Positions 12,138 through 22,250 of a stretch of DNA of 64,000 bases are shown here, in pieces. This DNA comes from Macrothele yani (Eukaryota > Arthropoda > Arachnida > Araneae > Macrothelidae), in NCBI GenBank assembly GCA_039090855.1, contig CM077034.1:228062701-228126700 (forward strand), in the 5' to 3' direction. Made by a program: the position numbers and the translations under genes. Each line of letters opens with the position of its first letter. The stretch's first letter is position 1. The notes beneath the pieces are model-generated. The model was not told the origin of the DNA. It saw only the letters and a program-made list of their open reading frames with translations, and made no database searches.

Positions 12138-12304
12138 TATGTATAATTTACTAGAGTTTATGTATAATTTACTAGAGTTTATGTATAATTTACTAGAGTT
12201 TATGTATAATTTACTAGAGTTTATGTATAATTTACTAGAGTTTATGTATAATTTACTAGAGTTTATGTATAATTTACTAGAGTTTATGTATAATTTACTA
12301 GAGT
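12138..12304 (+). repeat. 21-bp tandem repeat, about 8 copies
   Basis: The unit TTTATGTATAATTTACTAGAG is repeated eight times without change and then runs directly into LINE reverse-transcriptase sequence. The period is seven codons, so the plus frame reads MYNLLEF repeatedly and stays in phase with the downstream RT fragment. Confidence 0.95.
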
Positions 12305-12590
12305 GTACCAGGGAAAGTGTTTGTAAGGTCATTGTTGAAAAGGTACGAGGTCTTACATCAAAGAAAGTGTGGGATGTTCAGAGTGGTTTTATGCCTGGTA
12401 AAGGCTGCACTAACCAAATTTTTGCGCTACGCATGATGATTGAAAAGTATCTGGCTGTTGGTTAGAAAGTTTTTTACTGCCTTCATAGATTTAGGGAAAG
12501 CATGTGATCGAGTAAATAAGACACTTCTGTGGAAGGTATTGAATGAATATGATGTTACGGGGAATCTACTTAATCTCCCTATCTGACCTA
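12305..12590 (+). pseudogene. LINE reverse-transcriptase fragment (RT palm, motif A region)
   Basis: The plus strand encodes a typical invertebrate non-LTR RT stretch: GLTSKKVWDVQSGFMPGKGC, then IFALRMMIEKYLAVG, and after a one-base shift near 12,463 TAFIDLGKACDRVNKTLLWK, followed by a VLNEYDVTGNLL segment. The conserved catalytic aspartate of motif A is present in FIDLGKA(C)D. The fragment ends abruptly after TGNLLNL, before motif B. A stop and a frameshift make it non-functional. Confidence 0.8.
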
Positions 12591-13140
12591 CAAGCTACGT
12601 AAGCATGGCGATTTTGCAAAAATCACATTTGCGGAATTTAAGTCCATTTTACTCTACTCCGACTAAAAGCTACACACGACTTAAATATCTTTTCTGAAAG
12701 CTCAAAATGTCTACTTTCATAGTGAAAAAGTTCGTTAAGTTATCTTAAGTAGTTAAAGCCACTTCATTTAAGTTATCTTCGTTAAGTTATCTTAAGTAGT
12801 TTTAGCCATTTCTGTGAACAGTCCAAAAACCCGAATTTTCGCCTGTTGTCGCAAATAAAAATAGGTCCATTTCCAAAATGGTGGCAGGTAAGATAAAAAA
12901 TTAAAATTATTTTGGTTTACTTACTAACTGTACTAACTATGGTGAGAACACACACAAAAAAATTAAAATGGTCAAGTAACCATTTATCCTGAAATTTGGT
13001 GAATTTACGTGAAATGGGTGACCCCAAAGTGAACCGTCACGAGCTCATCTTCCACTGCGAAAGACTCAGAGAACGCAATAATTATTAGCACATGCCATAT
13101 TTGAAAAAAATAATAATGAAAAAGCATTTCGATATTGCAC
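12591..13140. other. No gene; short direct repeat
   Basis: A phrase CGTTAAGTTATCTTAAGTAGTT occurs twice (about 12,732 and 12,779). Otherwise the sequence is AT-rich and featureless. Confidence 0.4.
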
Positions 13141-13574
13141 TTAAGGTGGTTCCACATAAAATCTCTGGGTTATATTTCCAATGTTAAAACTTCTGTACAC
13201 GTTTTCTTCACAGTTAATGTATTCCCAAGGATGAAAATTTGCACATCTATAAAACTAACTTTACGTTATAGCATGCGATTCTTAATACTTGCCAAAACAC
13301 AGCCGTAAAGAAGCAATCTAACATTTGTTTGTCTGCTGACGTCATCAATGTACAGGTAGCGCCATCTGAACAATACTCAAAGAAAAATTATCGATTTTCA
13401 GTATAAACATGGTTATGTTTTAGCAAGAATTAAGAATCCTATGCTATAACTTAAAGTCAGTTTTATCGATGTGCAAATTTTCATCCTTGGTAATACATTT
13501 ACTGCGAAGAAAATGCGTACAGAAATTCTATCATTGGAAACATAAGGCAGATATTTTAAGTGGAACCACCTTAA
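13141..13574. mobile_element. TTAA-flanked palindromic MITE, copy 1
   Basis: The element starts TTAAGGTGGTTCCAC and ends GTGGAACCACCTTAA, so the terminal inverted repeats are perfect for 15 bp including TTAA. The inverted pairing extends inward (for example GTTATAGCATGCGATTC against GAATCCTATGCTATAAC), so the whole unit can fold. A TTAA target site is the hallmark of piggyBac-type insertion. No coding capacity is present. Copies 2 and 3 lie at 17,329 and 36,808. Confidence 0.85.
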
Positions 13575-13604
13575 AGCACTGTATATCGACCTGACTGAGA
13601 AGAA

Positions 13605-15110
13605 AGCTTTAAAAGCAACTGATTCCAGAACATGTCCTTCAAGCCATCAATAAGAAAATCTGATGTCTGAAAACACTGAAGTGTTTTTAGAAAACCAAAT
13701 GGGCGAGAAAAAATAACCCGCGTCCGGACAGCAAACAGAGAAACATAAAACCAGAAAAACAAACCCACACGAAATCATGCATCGGAAAGTAAGACCAGAA
13801 AACGCCGTTGAAAGAAATAAAAAAAGGAATAAAAAAAAGTGGATATCAAGCAGGCAAGACAGCAAGAACCACGCGTGCAGCTTCAAAAGTATAACAAATA
13901 CAAAATTTAACATTCGAATTTGGCAACCAAAGAAGACCCACAAGTTTCACAATGAAATGAAATTTAACAATATAACAAACCAAACCCGATAATAACCCAA
14001 CAAAGAGGGAAGATATCCAACGGACTGTGTCAGGGAACCACTAACAGCCCCAGAGAGTACACCAGAACGTCTTTTGAAAATAAACAATTTTGAATTACCT
14101 TGAGAAATTTTGAAAAAAGAAAAATAAAGCAATAGGGGAATAAAAACGTCCACAGAAAACTAACTTAGTGGCCCACAAGGTCAGGCTGAGCCGGAAACAA
14201 TTTTAATCCCATTATAATCCGATTAGGTCATTTTCCGCCAAGGTGCTGCCTACATCGTCCAAGCCGAAAAAAACCCAGAGCAGGTACAAAGAACTGAAAA
14301 CGTAAGAACTCACCAAAGTCAACTCGGAACACAGGTAGCTAAAACTATAAAGTACGGCTGAAACCCAAGATTCTTAGATATATCTTAGGGTGGGTCTCTT
14401 AGCGACCTATGCTCTGACTGTCTCTTTCGTTTGAAGGCACTGCCGAGCCACACGCCAGGGCATGGGGCCGAAGCCAATCACAGAGTTCATAGGTACTCAA
14501 GGCAAAGAAAAAAGTTTGTACGAACAAAAGTCTGAAATATTTCTGCATTTAAAAATTTTCAATTGGTCATGCAATTACTAAAGGAAAGGAAAATGTCCAG
14601 TTCACAATGATTTCTTAACTAATAAAATAGAGTTAGTTCACCGTTTGTGAAGCAACACGTGAGGACCTGCTATTTTTACCACAACAAATAAGGAATTTAA
14701 ATCGGAAGAAAAAACTTCCGCCATCTATTCTAATTTGCGCAGTTTTAAGAACTATTCTCACAGTCAGCTCATTGGACATGAAATTTAAATACAAAATAAA
14801 GGTTTGTAGTAAATTAAACCAAACATTAATGTTTACACATGGTATTGTTACTTTTTTAATCTCTATTTTACATTTCGCCCTCGAAATGGCGAGCATTTCT
14901 AAAAATTCGGACAGAAATTATCTTAGAAAGTGGTTAAAATTTCTGGGATAGAGCCTCTACATTTTGACTTTTACTGCTGTGAATGAAAGCTTTTGTTTAG
15001 AACACTAAACAGTTTCTCTTCTAAACAAATTCGTTTCCGGAGATTCGCGAACATTTTAAGAATAATTAAACAATTAGGCACCGTTTTTACGAAATTTCAG
15101 AAAAAACACA
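13605..15110. repeat. Degenerate first copy of the 3.78-kb A-B-C tandem unit
   Basis: Positions 13,605-13,690 match the lead-in of segment A at 18,825-18,905. Positions 14,360-15,095 match segment B of the later copies (14,900-15,090 aligns with 16,830-17,020). Most of A and nearly all of C are missing. Between them lies purine-rich DNA (13,690-14,160) unlike the other copies. B ends with the first bases of C (GCACCGTTTTTACGAAA) before jumping to the next A. Confidence 0.75.
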
Positions 15111-16260
15111 ATGAAGTGTTTTTAGAGAAGTTTATTTAAGAAAACCCAATACAGTTTTAAGGACAATCTGACTTTCACGATAAACTGTTGTAATTGTGCA
15201 CTGTATGCTCCGACACTTTCGCGTACTCATTAAGATTACTCATATTTCAAATGCTTTGCACTTATTAAAGTCCGTCGCATAAGTTTAGGCACAAATAAAT
15301 ATCGACGCTAAAACGTACAAGTTCCTAGAAAAGGAATATGAATATTGAAAAACCAATGAAACACTTCAAACTGCGTCACCCTTCGAAATGGGAATCCAAA
15401 ACATGCAATGGGTATAAATGCGAATATGCGGTCATGGCGTGAACGGAGTTGTTCTCAAAAGGACTTCGTCCGAACGTTTTCATTTTTTTAATCACCTAGC
15501 CTAGAAAAAACGAACAATGATTTCGCATTATGTAAGGATACTTTTGTCCAATTTCAAACAAATGGGCAATCGTTTTTTTTTTTTAAACTAAATTCGGAAG
15601 TATCAAATTTCGTCTTGATCGGTTAAACAGTTTCAGCGCCATTTCTTTCTTCAGAAACACAAAAAAAAAGAAAAGAAGACATCCCGAAGGTAACTTCAGT
15701 TTTGTTGCACTTAATGGCACCAAAAGAGGAGGTATTCCCCAGATATACAAAGTTTCAAATACGTAAAAAGCTGATGATTACAAATGCATAACTTTGCCAC
15801 GTTACCTTATAATTCTTGAAGCGCTGTTATTGTGCTTATTAATATTCTTTTATATTACTATATTAGGATAAAATTAGGTTACCGAAGAAAAGAAAAAATT
15901 TCTACCCTCCTCGAATTTACCACAAGCTGTGTCCCTGCCAGCCGTTTTTCACACAGGCGAAAAAGAAAAACAAACGAAAAGCAAAAAAAAAAAAAAAAAA
16001 AAAAAATTAAAGGAATTGACAGATCCTATCTCACCTTTTTTTTCCTGCTAACGGTTCCATCTCCGCGTCACCAGAAATGTTGCAGCAAAAAAGTTTATCT
16101 CTGCCTTTCTAGGTTCAATGAAACGTCTTTCTCCCAACCAGTCAGTTCGAAATCTCAACTCCGACTCTTTATGAACTACACTGAAATCATAAAGTAAGTC
16201 TGAAACGCAGGGTTCTTAGATATCTCTTAGGGGGAGGGGCCATTAGCTATCTCTGGTCTG

Positions 16261-16283
16261 ATTGGCTCTTTCGTTTGACGTCA
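16261..16283 (+). promoter_or_regulatory. CCAAT box plus perfect CRE in segment B
   Basis: Inverted CCAAT (ATTGGCT) at 16,261 and the full cyclic-AMP response element TGACGTCA at 16,276 sit 8 bp apart. The same pair, with the same spacing, is kept in the third copy at 20,023-20,045 but mutated in the degenerate first copy (14,425-14,445). This suggests, but does not prove, promoter activity. Confidence 0.35.
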
Positions 16284-17328
16284 CTGCCGGGGAACGCGCA
16301 AGGGGCAGCAAGCAGCACGGAGCCGAAGTGGCAGAAGCCAAACACACAGTTCATACGTAACTCAAGGCAAAGAGAAAACTTAAAGTTTATATGAGCAAAA
16401 GCTAAAATTTTTCTGCATTTAAAATTTTTCAATTCATCACGCAAATACTAAAGAAAAGGAAAATGTCCAGTTCAGAATGATTTCCTAACTAATAAAATAG
16501 AGTTAGTTCAGCGTTTCTGAAACAACACGGTGGGTATCTGCGATTTTTACCACAACAAATAAAGAATTTAAATAGGCAGAAAAACTTCCCCTTTCTATTC
16601 TAATTTGCGCAGTTTTAAAAACTGGTGTCAGAACTATTCTCACAGGCAGCTCATTGGACATAAAATTTAGATACAAAATAAAGTTTTGTATTGAATTATA
16701 CCAGAAATTAATGTTTCTTTTTCCTACCGAAATGTAGTCGACTTTCTTTTACACACGGCATTGTTACTTTTTTATTCTCCATTTTACATTTCAACCTCCA
16801 AATGGCGACCATTTCTCAAAACTCGGATAGAAATTATTTTTGAAATTTACTTAGAAAGCGGTTAAAATTTCTGGGATGCAGCCTCTATATTTTGACTTAC
16901 ATTGCAGTGAATGAACATTTTTGTTTAGAAAACTAAACAGTTTCATTTCTAAACATATTCATTTCCGGAGATTTGCAAACATTTTAAGAAAAATTAAACA
17001 ATTAGGCACCGTTTTTACGAAATAATAGCTCAGAATGGTGGGGTCGTGTAGTTTTATAGCAAACAAACACACAGCAATTGAAGGATTTCTTTTTGTTACC
17101 TCTATTGTTATCTTATTGCGTTTACCTTTTGTTACCGCAATAGTTATCTTTATCCTATCACAATAAAAATTATTCTCGCCACCATAAAAATATGACCTTA
17201 TTGCTTTAAAGGGAAACCGCGCAATTTTGTTCTCTATGAAAAAAGAAAAACATTTTCTACTCTGGCAAATATGGAGACCACCTCAAAATTGTGATAAAAA
17301 TTAACAATAACAATGATATTTTTACAAC

Positions 17329-17771
17329 TTAAAGTGAATCCACCTAAAATACGTGCCTCGTTTTCCAAAGGGAAAAGTCCTGTAGCCATTTTCTTCACAA
17401 ATGACGCATTTCCGAGGATGAAAATTTCAACATCGATAAACGTAAGTTTATTTTATAGCCTGGTATACCTCAATGTTTTCTACATTTTCACTATATTTAA
17501 GTAATCCAGCATTTGTTTGTCTACCGACGTCATCAATGTACAGGTCGCGCTATCTATTTCCTTGTCTCAACGCCATCTAACGAAAGGTTATTGATTTTTA
17601 ATATTATTATGGATAAGTTTTAGAACTTTTAAGTATACTAAGCTATAATACAGTTATTTTTATTATTGCTCAAGTGTTCATTTTTGTGAAAATATTAATT
17701 GTGTAGAAAATGGCTACAGAAGTTTGCCTATTGGAAATACAAGGCAAAGATTTTAGGTGGATCCACCTTAA
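17329..17771. mobile_element. TTAA-flanked MITE, copy 2 (inside segment C)
   Basis: It begins TTAAAGTGAATCCACCTAAA and ends TTTAGGTGGATCCACCTTAA. Internal sequence (TTTGTTTGTCTACCGACGTC, ATCAATGTACAGGT) matches copy 1, so the family is the same although the ends have drifted. Confidence 0.8.
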
Positions 17772-18888
17772 CTGCGTAACGCTTAAAAATCAAACTCAAA
17801 CCAGCCCCACACGAAAGGACTAGAATCAACGATTCGAATTACGAACAATTATGAAAACCATTTGCTATTTTGCTCGGATGCCTAAGTTACTGTTCCTTTT
17901 ACTACATATTATTATTAGTTATCTTTTCTTCTTAACGATTACTCACATTTATCGCGACGATAGCATACGGTCGGATTTTTTTTTCGTGGCACTTGACGAT
18001 AATGGAATCGCCTTATTTTAGGGATGCAGCAAGCATATCCCAGGTCTAAACTCATGTGATTTGTAGCAAGGGTTTGGTAGAAATCTTATCATACGGCGGA
18101 ACGGGGCTAATAAACATTGCTTCATCTTAAAGGGGGCTTCTTTGTCTCTTAAGTGGTCCTTCTTAAGGGAACACTGAGATCCCACTACCCAGGGATTATG
18201 TCCCCAGCAAGCGATGTGAGATAATGGGGGAGACAAGAATGGAGTGGGTGGGGGTGAACCAGACGGTGGGTCTTAACATTTTAACCCCTCACGCAACACA
18301 AGCCTGTGGAAGTTTTCGCCTGTTGTCTCTGAGCATCGAAATTCACCTCGTTCGACAGGACGCACTGAAAATTCTTGAACCCCCCCCCCTCCCTCCCAAA
18401 AAATAGGGGATTCCATTATCATCAAGTTCCAAGTGAAAAAAAATCCGACAATACGTGACATTGTTTGATAAAAGTAACTCCGCTGCAGAACGATCGCCGA
18501 GTTTTTATACCACCTACCGAATTACACTAAACACTAATTAATAAGAGAACAAATGACATAGTGAAATTAGTAGTAAAAAAGTAAATTCTTCATTGAAAGA
18601 AATAGCTGCTTTATGAGGTCTACACAGGAATTATGAGTTCTCTAGAATGGCTCTGCATGAAAGTGTCAGTATTCGTTTGTATTGCTTTGTGGAGCTAACA
18701 TCTGAATCTCAGGGAACAGCTTAATGATATGTATATATGTATGTAACTAATTAAATATTAATGGGTTTTTTTTCTCACTATGTAACTAATTAAATATTAA
18801 TACTATTTTTTCCTTCATTATTAAAGCTTGAAAAGCAACTGAATCCAGATCATGTCCTTCGAGTCATCAATAAGGAAATCTGCACACG

Positions 18889-20717
18889 ATGAAGTGTTTT
18901 TAGATAAGTTTATTTAAGAAAACCCACAACAGTTTTAACGACAATCTATCATTCTGACTTCCACGATAAACTGTTGTAATTGTGCACTGTATGCTCGGAC
19001 ATTTTCACGTACTCATTACGATTACTCATATTTCAAATGCTTTGCACTTATTAAAGTCCGTCGCGAAAGTTTAGGCACAAATAAATATCGACGCTAAAAC
19101 GTAAAAGTTCCTAAAAACGGAACATGAATATTGAAAAACAAATGAAACACTTCAAATTGCGTCACCCTACGAAATGGGAAGCCAAATCATGCAATGGGTA
19201 TAAATTCGAGTATACGGTCATGGTGTGAAAGGAATTGTTCTCAAAAGCACTTCTCCGAACGTTTTCATTTTTTTAATCACCTAGCATAGAAAAAACAAAC
19301 AATGATTTCGAGTTATGTAAAGATACTTTTGTCGAATTTCCAACAAATGGGCAATCGTATTTTTTAAACAAAGGTTGGAAATATCAAATTTCGTCTTGAT
19401 CGGTTAAACAGTTTCAGCGCCATTTCTTTCTTAAGAAAAAAAAAGAAGACATTCCGAAGGTAACTTCAGTTTTGCTGCACTAATGGCATGAAAAGAGGAG
19501 CTATTCCCGAAATATACATAGTTTCAGATAAGTAAAAAGCTGATGAATACAAATGCATAACTTTGCCACGTTACCTTATAATTCTTGAAGCACTCTTATT
19601 GTGCTTATTAATATTATTTTATACTGCTATATTAGGATAAAATTAGTTTACCGAAGAAAAGAAAAATTTTCTAGCTTCCTCGAATTTAGCACAAGCTGTG
19701 TCCCTGCCAGCCGTTTTTCACCCCGGCAAACAAAACAAAAAAACATACAAAAGCAAAATAAAAAAAAAATTAAGGAATTGACAGATCCTCTCTCACCTTT
19801 TTTCCTCCTAACGGTTCCATCTCCGCGTCAGCAGAAGTGTTGCCGCAACAAAGTTTATCTCTGCCTTTCTAGGTTCAATGAAATGTCTTTCTATCAACTA
19901 TAGTCAGTTCGAAATCTCAACTCCGACTGTTTATGAACCACACTGAAACCATAAAGTAAGTATAAAGCACAGGGTTCTTAGATATCTCTTGGGGGGGGGG
20001 GGCATTAGCGATTTGTGCTCTGATTGGCTCTTTCGTTTGACGTCACTGCCGTGGCCGCGCAATGGGCACGGAGCAGCACGGAGCCGAAGTGGCCGAAGCC
20101 AAACACATAGTTTATACGTAACTCAAGGCAAAGAGAAAACTTAAAGTTTATAAAAGTTTTCAATTCGTCACGCAATTACTAAAGAAATGGAAAATGTCCG
20201 GTTCAGAATGCTTTCTTAAGTAATAAACTAGAGTTAATTCAGCGTTTGTGAAACAACAAATAAGGAATTCAAATCGGCAGAAAAAAACTTCTACTTTCTA
20301 TTCTAATTTGCGCAGTTTTAAAAACTAGCGTCAGAACTATTCTCACAGACAGCTCTTTGGACATAAAATTTAGATACAAAATAAAGGTTTGTATTGAATT
20401 ATACCAGAAATTAATGTTTCTTTTCCCTACCGAAATGTAGTCGACTTTCTTTTACACATGGCATTGTTACTTTTTTATTTTCCGTTTCACATTTCGACCT
20501 CGAAATGGCGACCATTTCTAAAAACTCGGATTGAAATTATTTTTGAAATTTACTTAGAAAGTGGTTAAAATTTCCGGAATGCAGCCTCCATATTTTGACT
20601 TTCATTGCAGTGAATGAACGTTTTCGTTTAGGAAACTAATCACTTTCTCTTCTAAACATATTCATTTCCGGTGATTCGCAAACATTTTATTTAAGAAAAA
20701 TGAAACAATTAGGTTCT
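18889..20717. repeat. Third copy of the A-B-C unit, segments A and B
   Basis: Segment A (18,889-19,960) aligns base for base with 15,111-16,195, including the run ATTAAAGTCCGTCGC and the AAAAGAAAA-rich stretch. Segment B (19,961-20,717) aligns with 16,196-17,003. It ends at CAATTAGG, where the uninterrupted copy continues with CACCGTTTTTACG. The rest of this copy (segment C) resumes at 36,475. Confidence 0.85.
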
Positions 20718-21571
20718 ACGTCAATTCGTCGCGTGCGTCAATTCGTCGCCTACGTCAATTCGTCGCGTTTACAGATTTTGGTTACATACAAAACCAATGC
20801 AGGAAAACGTACGATTTCGAACATCTTGCTCCCTGATCAAATTTATAAAGTTTGGACACGCAGACAGGATAGGAATATTACGTTTTTCTTTGGCACTAAA
20901 AATATTAGACGGTAAACGGTTTTTGGAACGGGTCAGGGGCCCGGTTGGTCAGAGCCCCCACACACAAAATATTCGTAAGATCTACAGTTTTCAATTCAGA
21001 ACCACCAAATCAGGTATCCTATCTCATATTACTCTAACTTAGACGGTTGTCGGTTTTTGGAACGGGTCAAGGCCCGGGGAGTCAGAGCCCCCCCCCCCCC
21101 GTACATACAAAATTTTCGTAAAATCTAGTTTTCATTTCAGAACCATCAAATTTGGTATCATGAAACTCTAACTTAGACGCTAGACGGTTTTTGGAAGGGT
21201 TTGGAGCCCGCGGGGTCGGAGCCCCCTTCTCATAAAAAATTTCGTAAAATCTACAGTTTTCATCTTAGAACCACCAAATTTGGTATACTATCTTATGGTA
21301 CTCTAACTTAGTCGGCAGACCGTTTTTGGAACGGGTCAAGGCCCGGGGGTCAGAGCCCCCCACATATAAAATTTTCTTAAAAACTACAGTTTTCAATTCA
21401 GAACCACCTAATCTGGTATACTATCTCATGGTACTCTAACTTAGACGCTAGACGGTTTTTGAAAGGGGTTGGAGCCCGCGGGGTCGGAGCTCCCCCCTCC
21501 CTCATAAAAAATTGTGTAAAATCTACAGTTTCCATCTTAGAACTACCAAACTTGGTATACTCTCTTATGGT
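20718..21571. repeat. Left terminal inverted repeat, outer part
   Basis: The outermost 55 bp hold three CGTCAATTCG-type short repeats. About 100 bp of unique DNA follows, and then about 135-bp monomers, each containing TCTAACTTAGACG, a GGGTCAAGGCCCGGGG G/C block, and CAGTTTTCAATTCAGAACCA. It mirrors 35,600-36,474. The array is broken at 21,571 by the LINE and resumes at 28,014. Confidence 0.9.
21563..21571. repeat. Target-site duplication of the LINE, 3' side
   Basis: TCTTATGGT here is repeated exactly at 28,014-28,022, at the other end of the LINE. The empty site is visible in the inverted arm (ACTATCTTATGGTACTC on its minus strand near 35,600). Confidence 0.85.
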
Positions 21572-21589
21572 GTTCACAAAGTATTTATT

Positions 21590-22250
21590 CAAGGAATGTA
21601 CATGAGACGAGCAAGAGAAAAACGTCTCAAAAAAACAGTGACACATGAATGCACTATTTACAGATGACAGTAGATACCTATTTACAATATATACATGACA
21701 TTTAGATGTAAACAAATCTTGAGGAGATCGTACACACTAGGTTGAGCAGAAATGGCAAGAGTTCAGGTAGAGCAGCACAGAGTAAAATGTTATAATATAG
21801 TCTTATGAGCACTAACTGTACTGTGCAGCGAAGGTGGAGTCCCAACAACCCCAAGGCCTCTGGGGACCATGGAGAGAAGAAGCTGGGTTCACTTGAAGAC
21901 GCAACGGCACCGTTATGAAAACAAGATAAGTACATGTACATGAGACGAGCAAAAGTAGAATGACCGATAATTGTGACATAGAAATGGGATATGTACAGAT
22001 TACTGTAGAAACAAAGAGACATTATAGTTGCATGACATTCAGATGGAAATAGATGTTCAGGAATCTCGTGGAGATAAGACATACCTTGATGAGCAGGTGT
22101 GACGAAGGTTCGGATAAAGAGTCACTGAGTTAAGTGTTAAATAGTCATACAAGCACCAACTGTAAGATGCAATGAAGTCGGTGTCCCAGCGAACCATGGG
22201 GCCGCTGGGGACCATGTAGAGAAGAAGCTGGGTTCACTTTGTCGAGAAAC
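21590..22250 (-). repeat. Tandemly duplicated 3' region of the LINE
   Basis: Two diverged units of roughly 330-350 bp (about 21,590-21,930 and 21,940-22,250) share GTACATGAGACGAGCAA, TGACATTCAGATG and the block CTGGGGACCATG..GAGAAGAAGCTGGGTTCAC. The second block encodes the RT C-terminus (SEPSFFSTWSP), so the duplication took in the end of ORF2 and part of the 3' UTR. Confidence 0.8.

Larger units (their letters stand above)
15111..18888. repeat. Second, complete copy of the A-B-C unit (3778 bp)
   Basis: Segment A covers 15,111-16,195, B 16,196-17,006 and C 17,007-18,765, with a short AT-rich tail. A recurs at 18,889-19,960 and B at 19,961-20,717. C recurs at 36,475-38,506, beyond a 15.76-kb insertion. 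No convincing open frame spans the unit, so what it encodes, if anything, is unknown. It may be a non-coding segmental duplication or a transposon too decayed to recognise. Confidence 0.8.
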
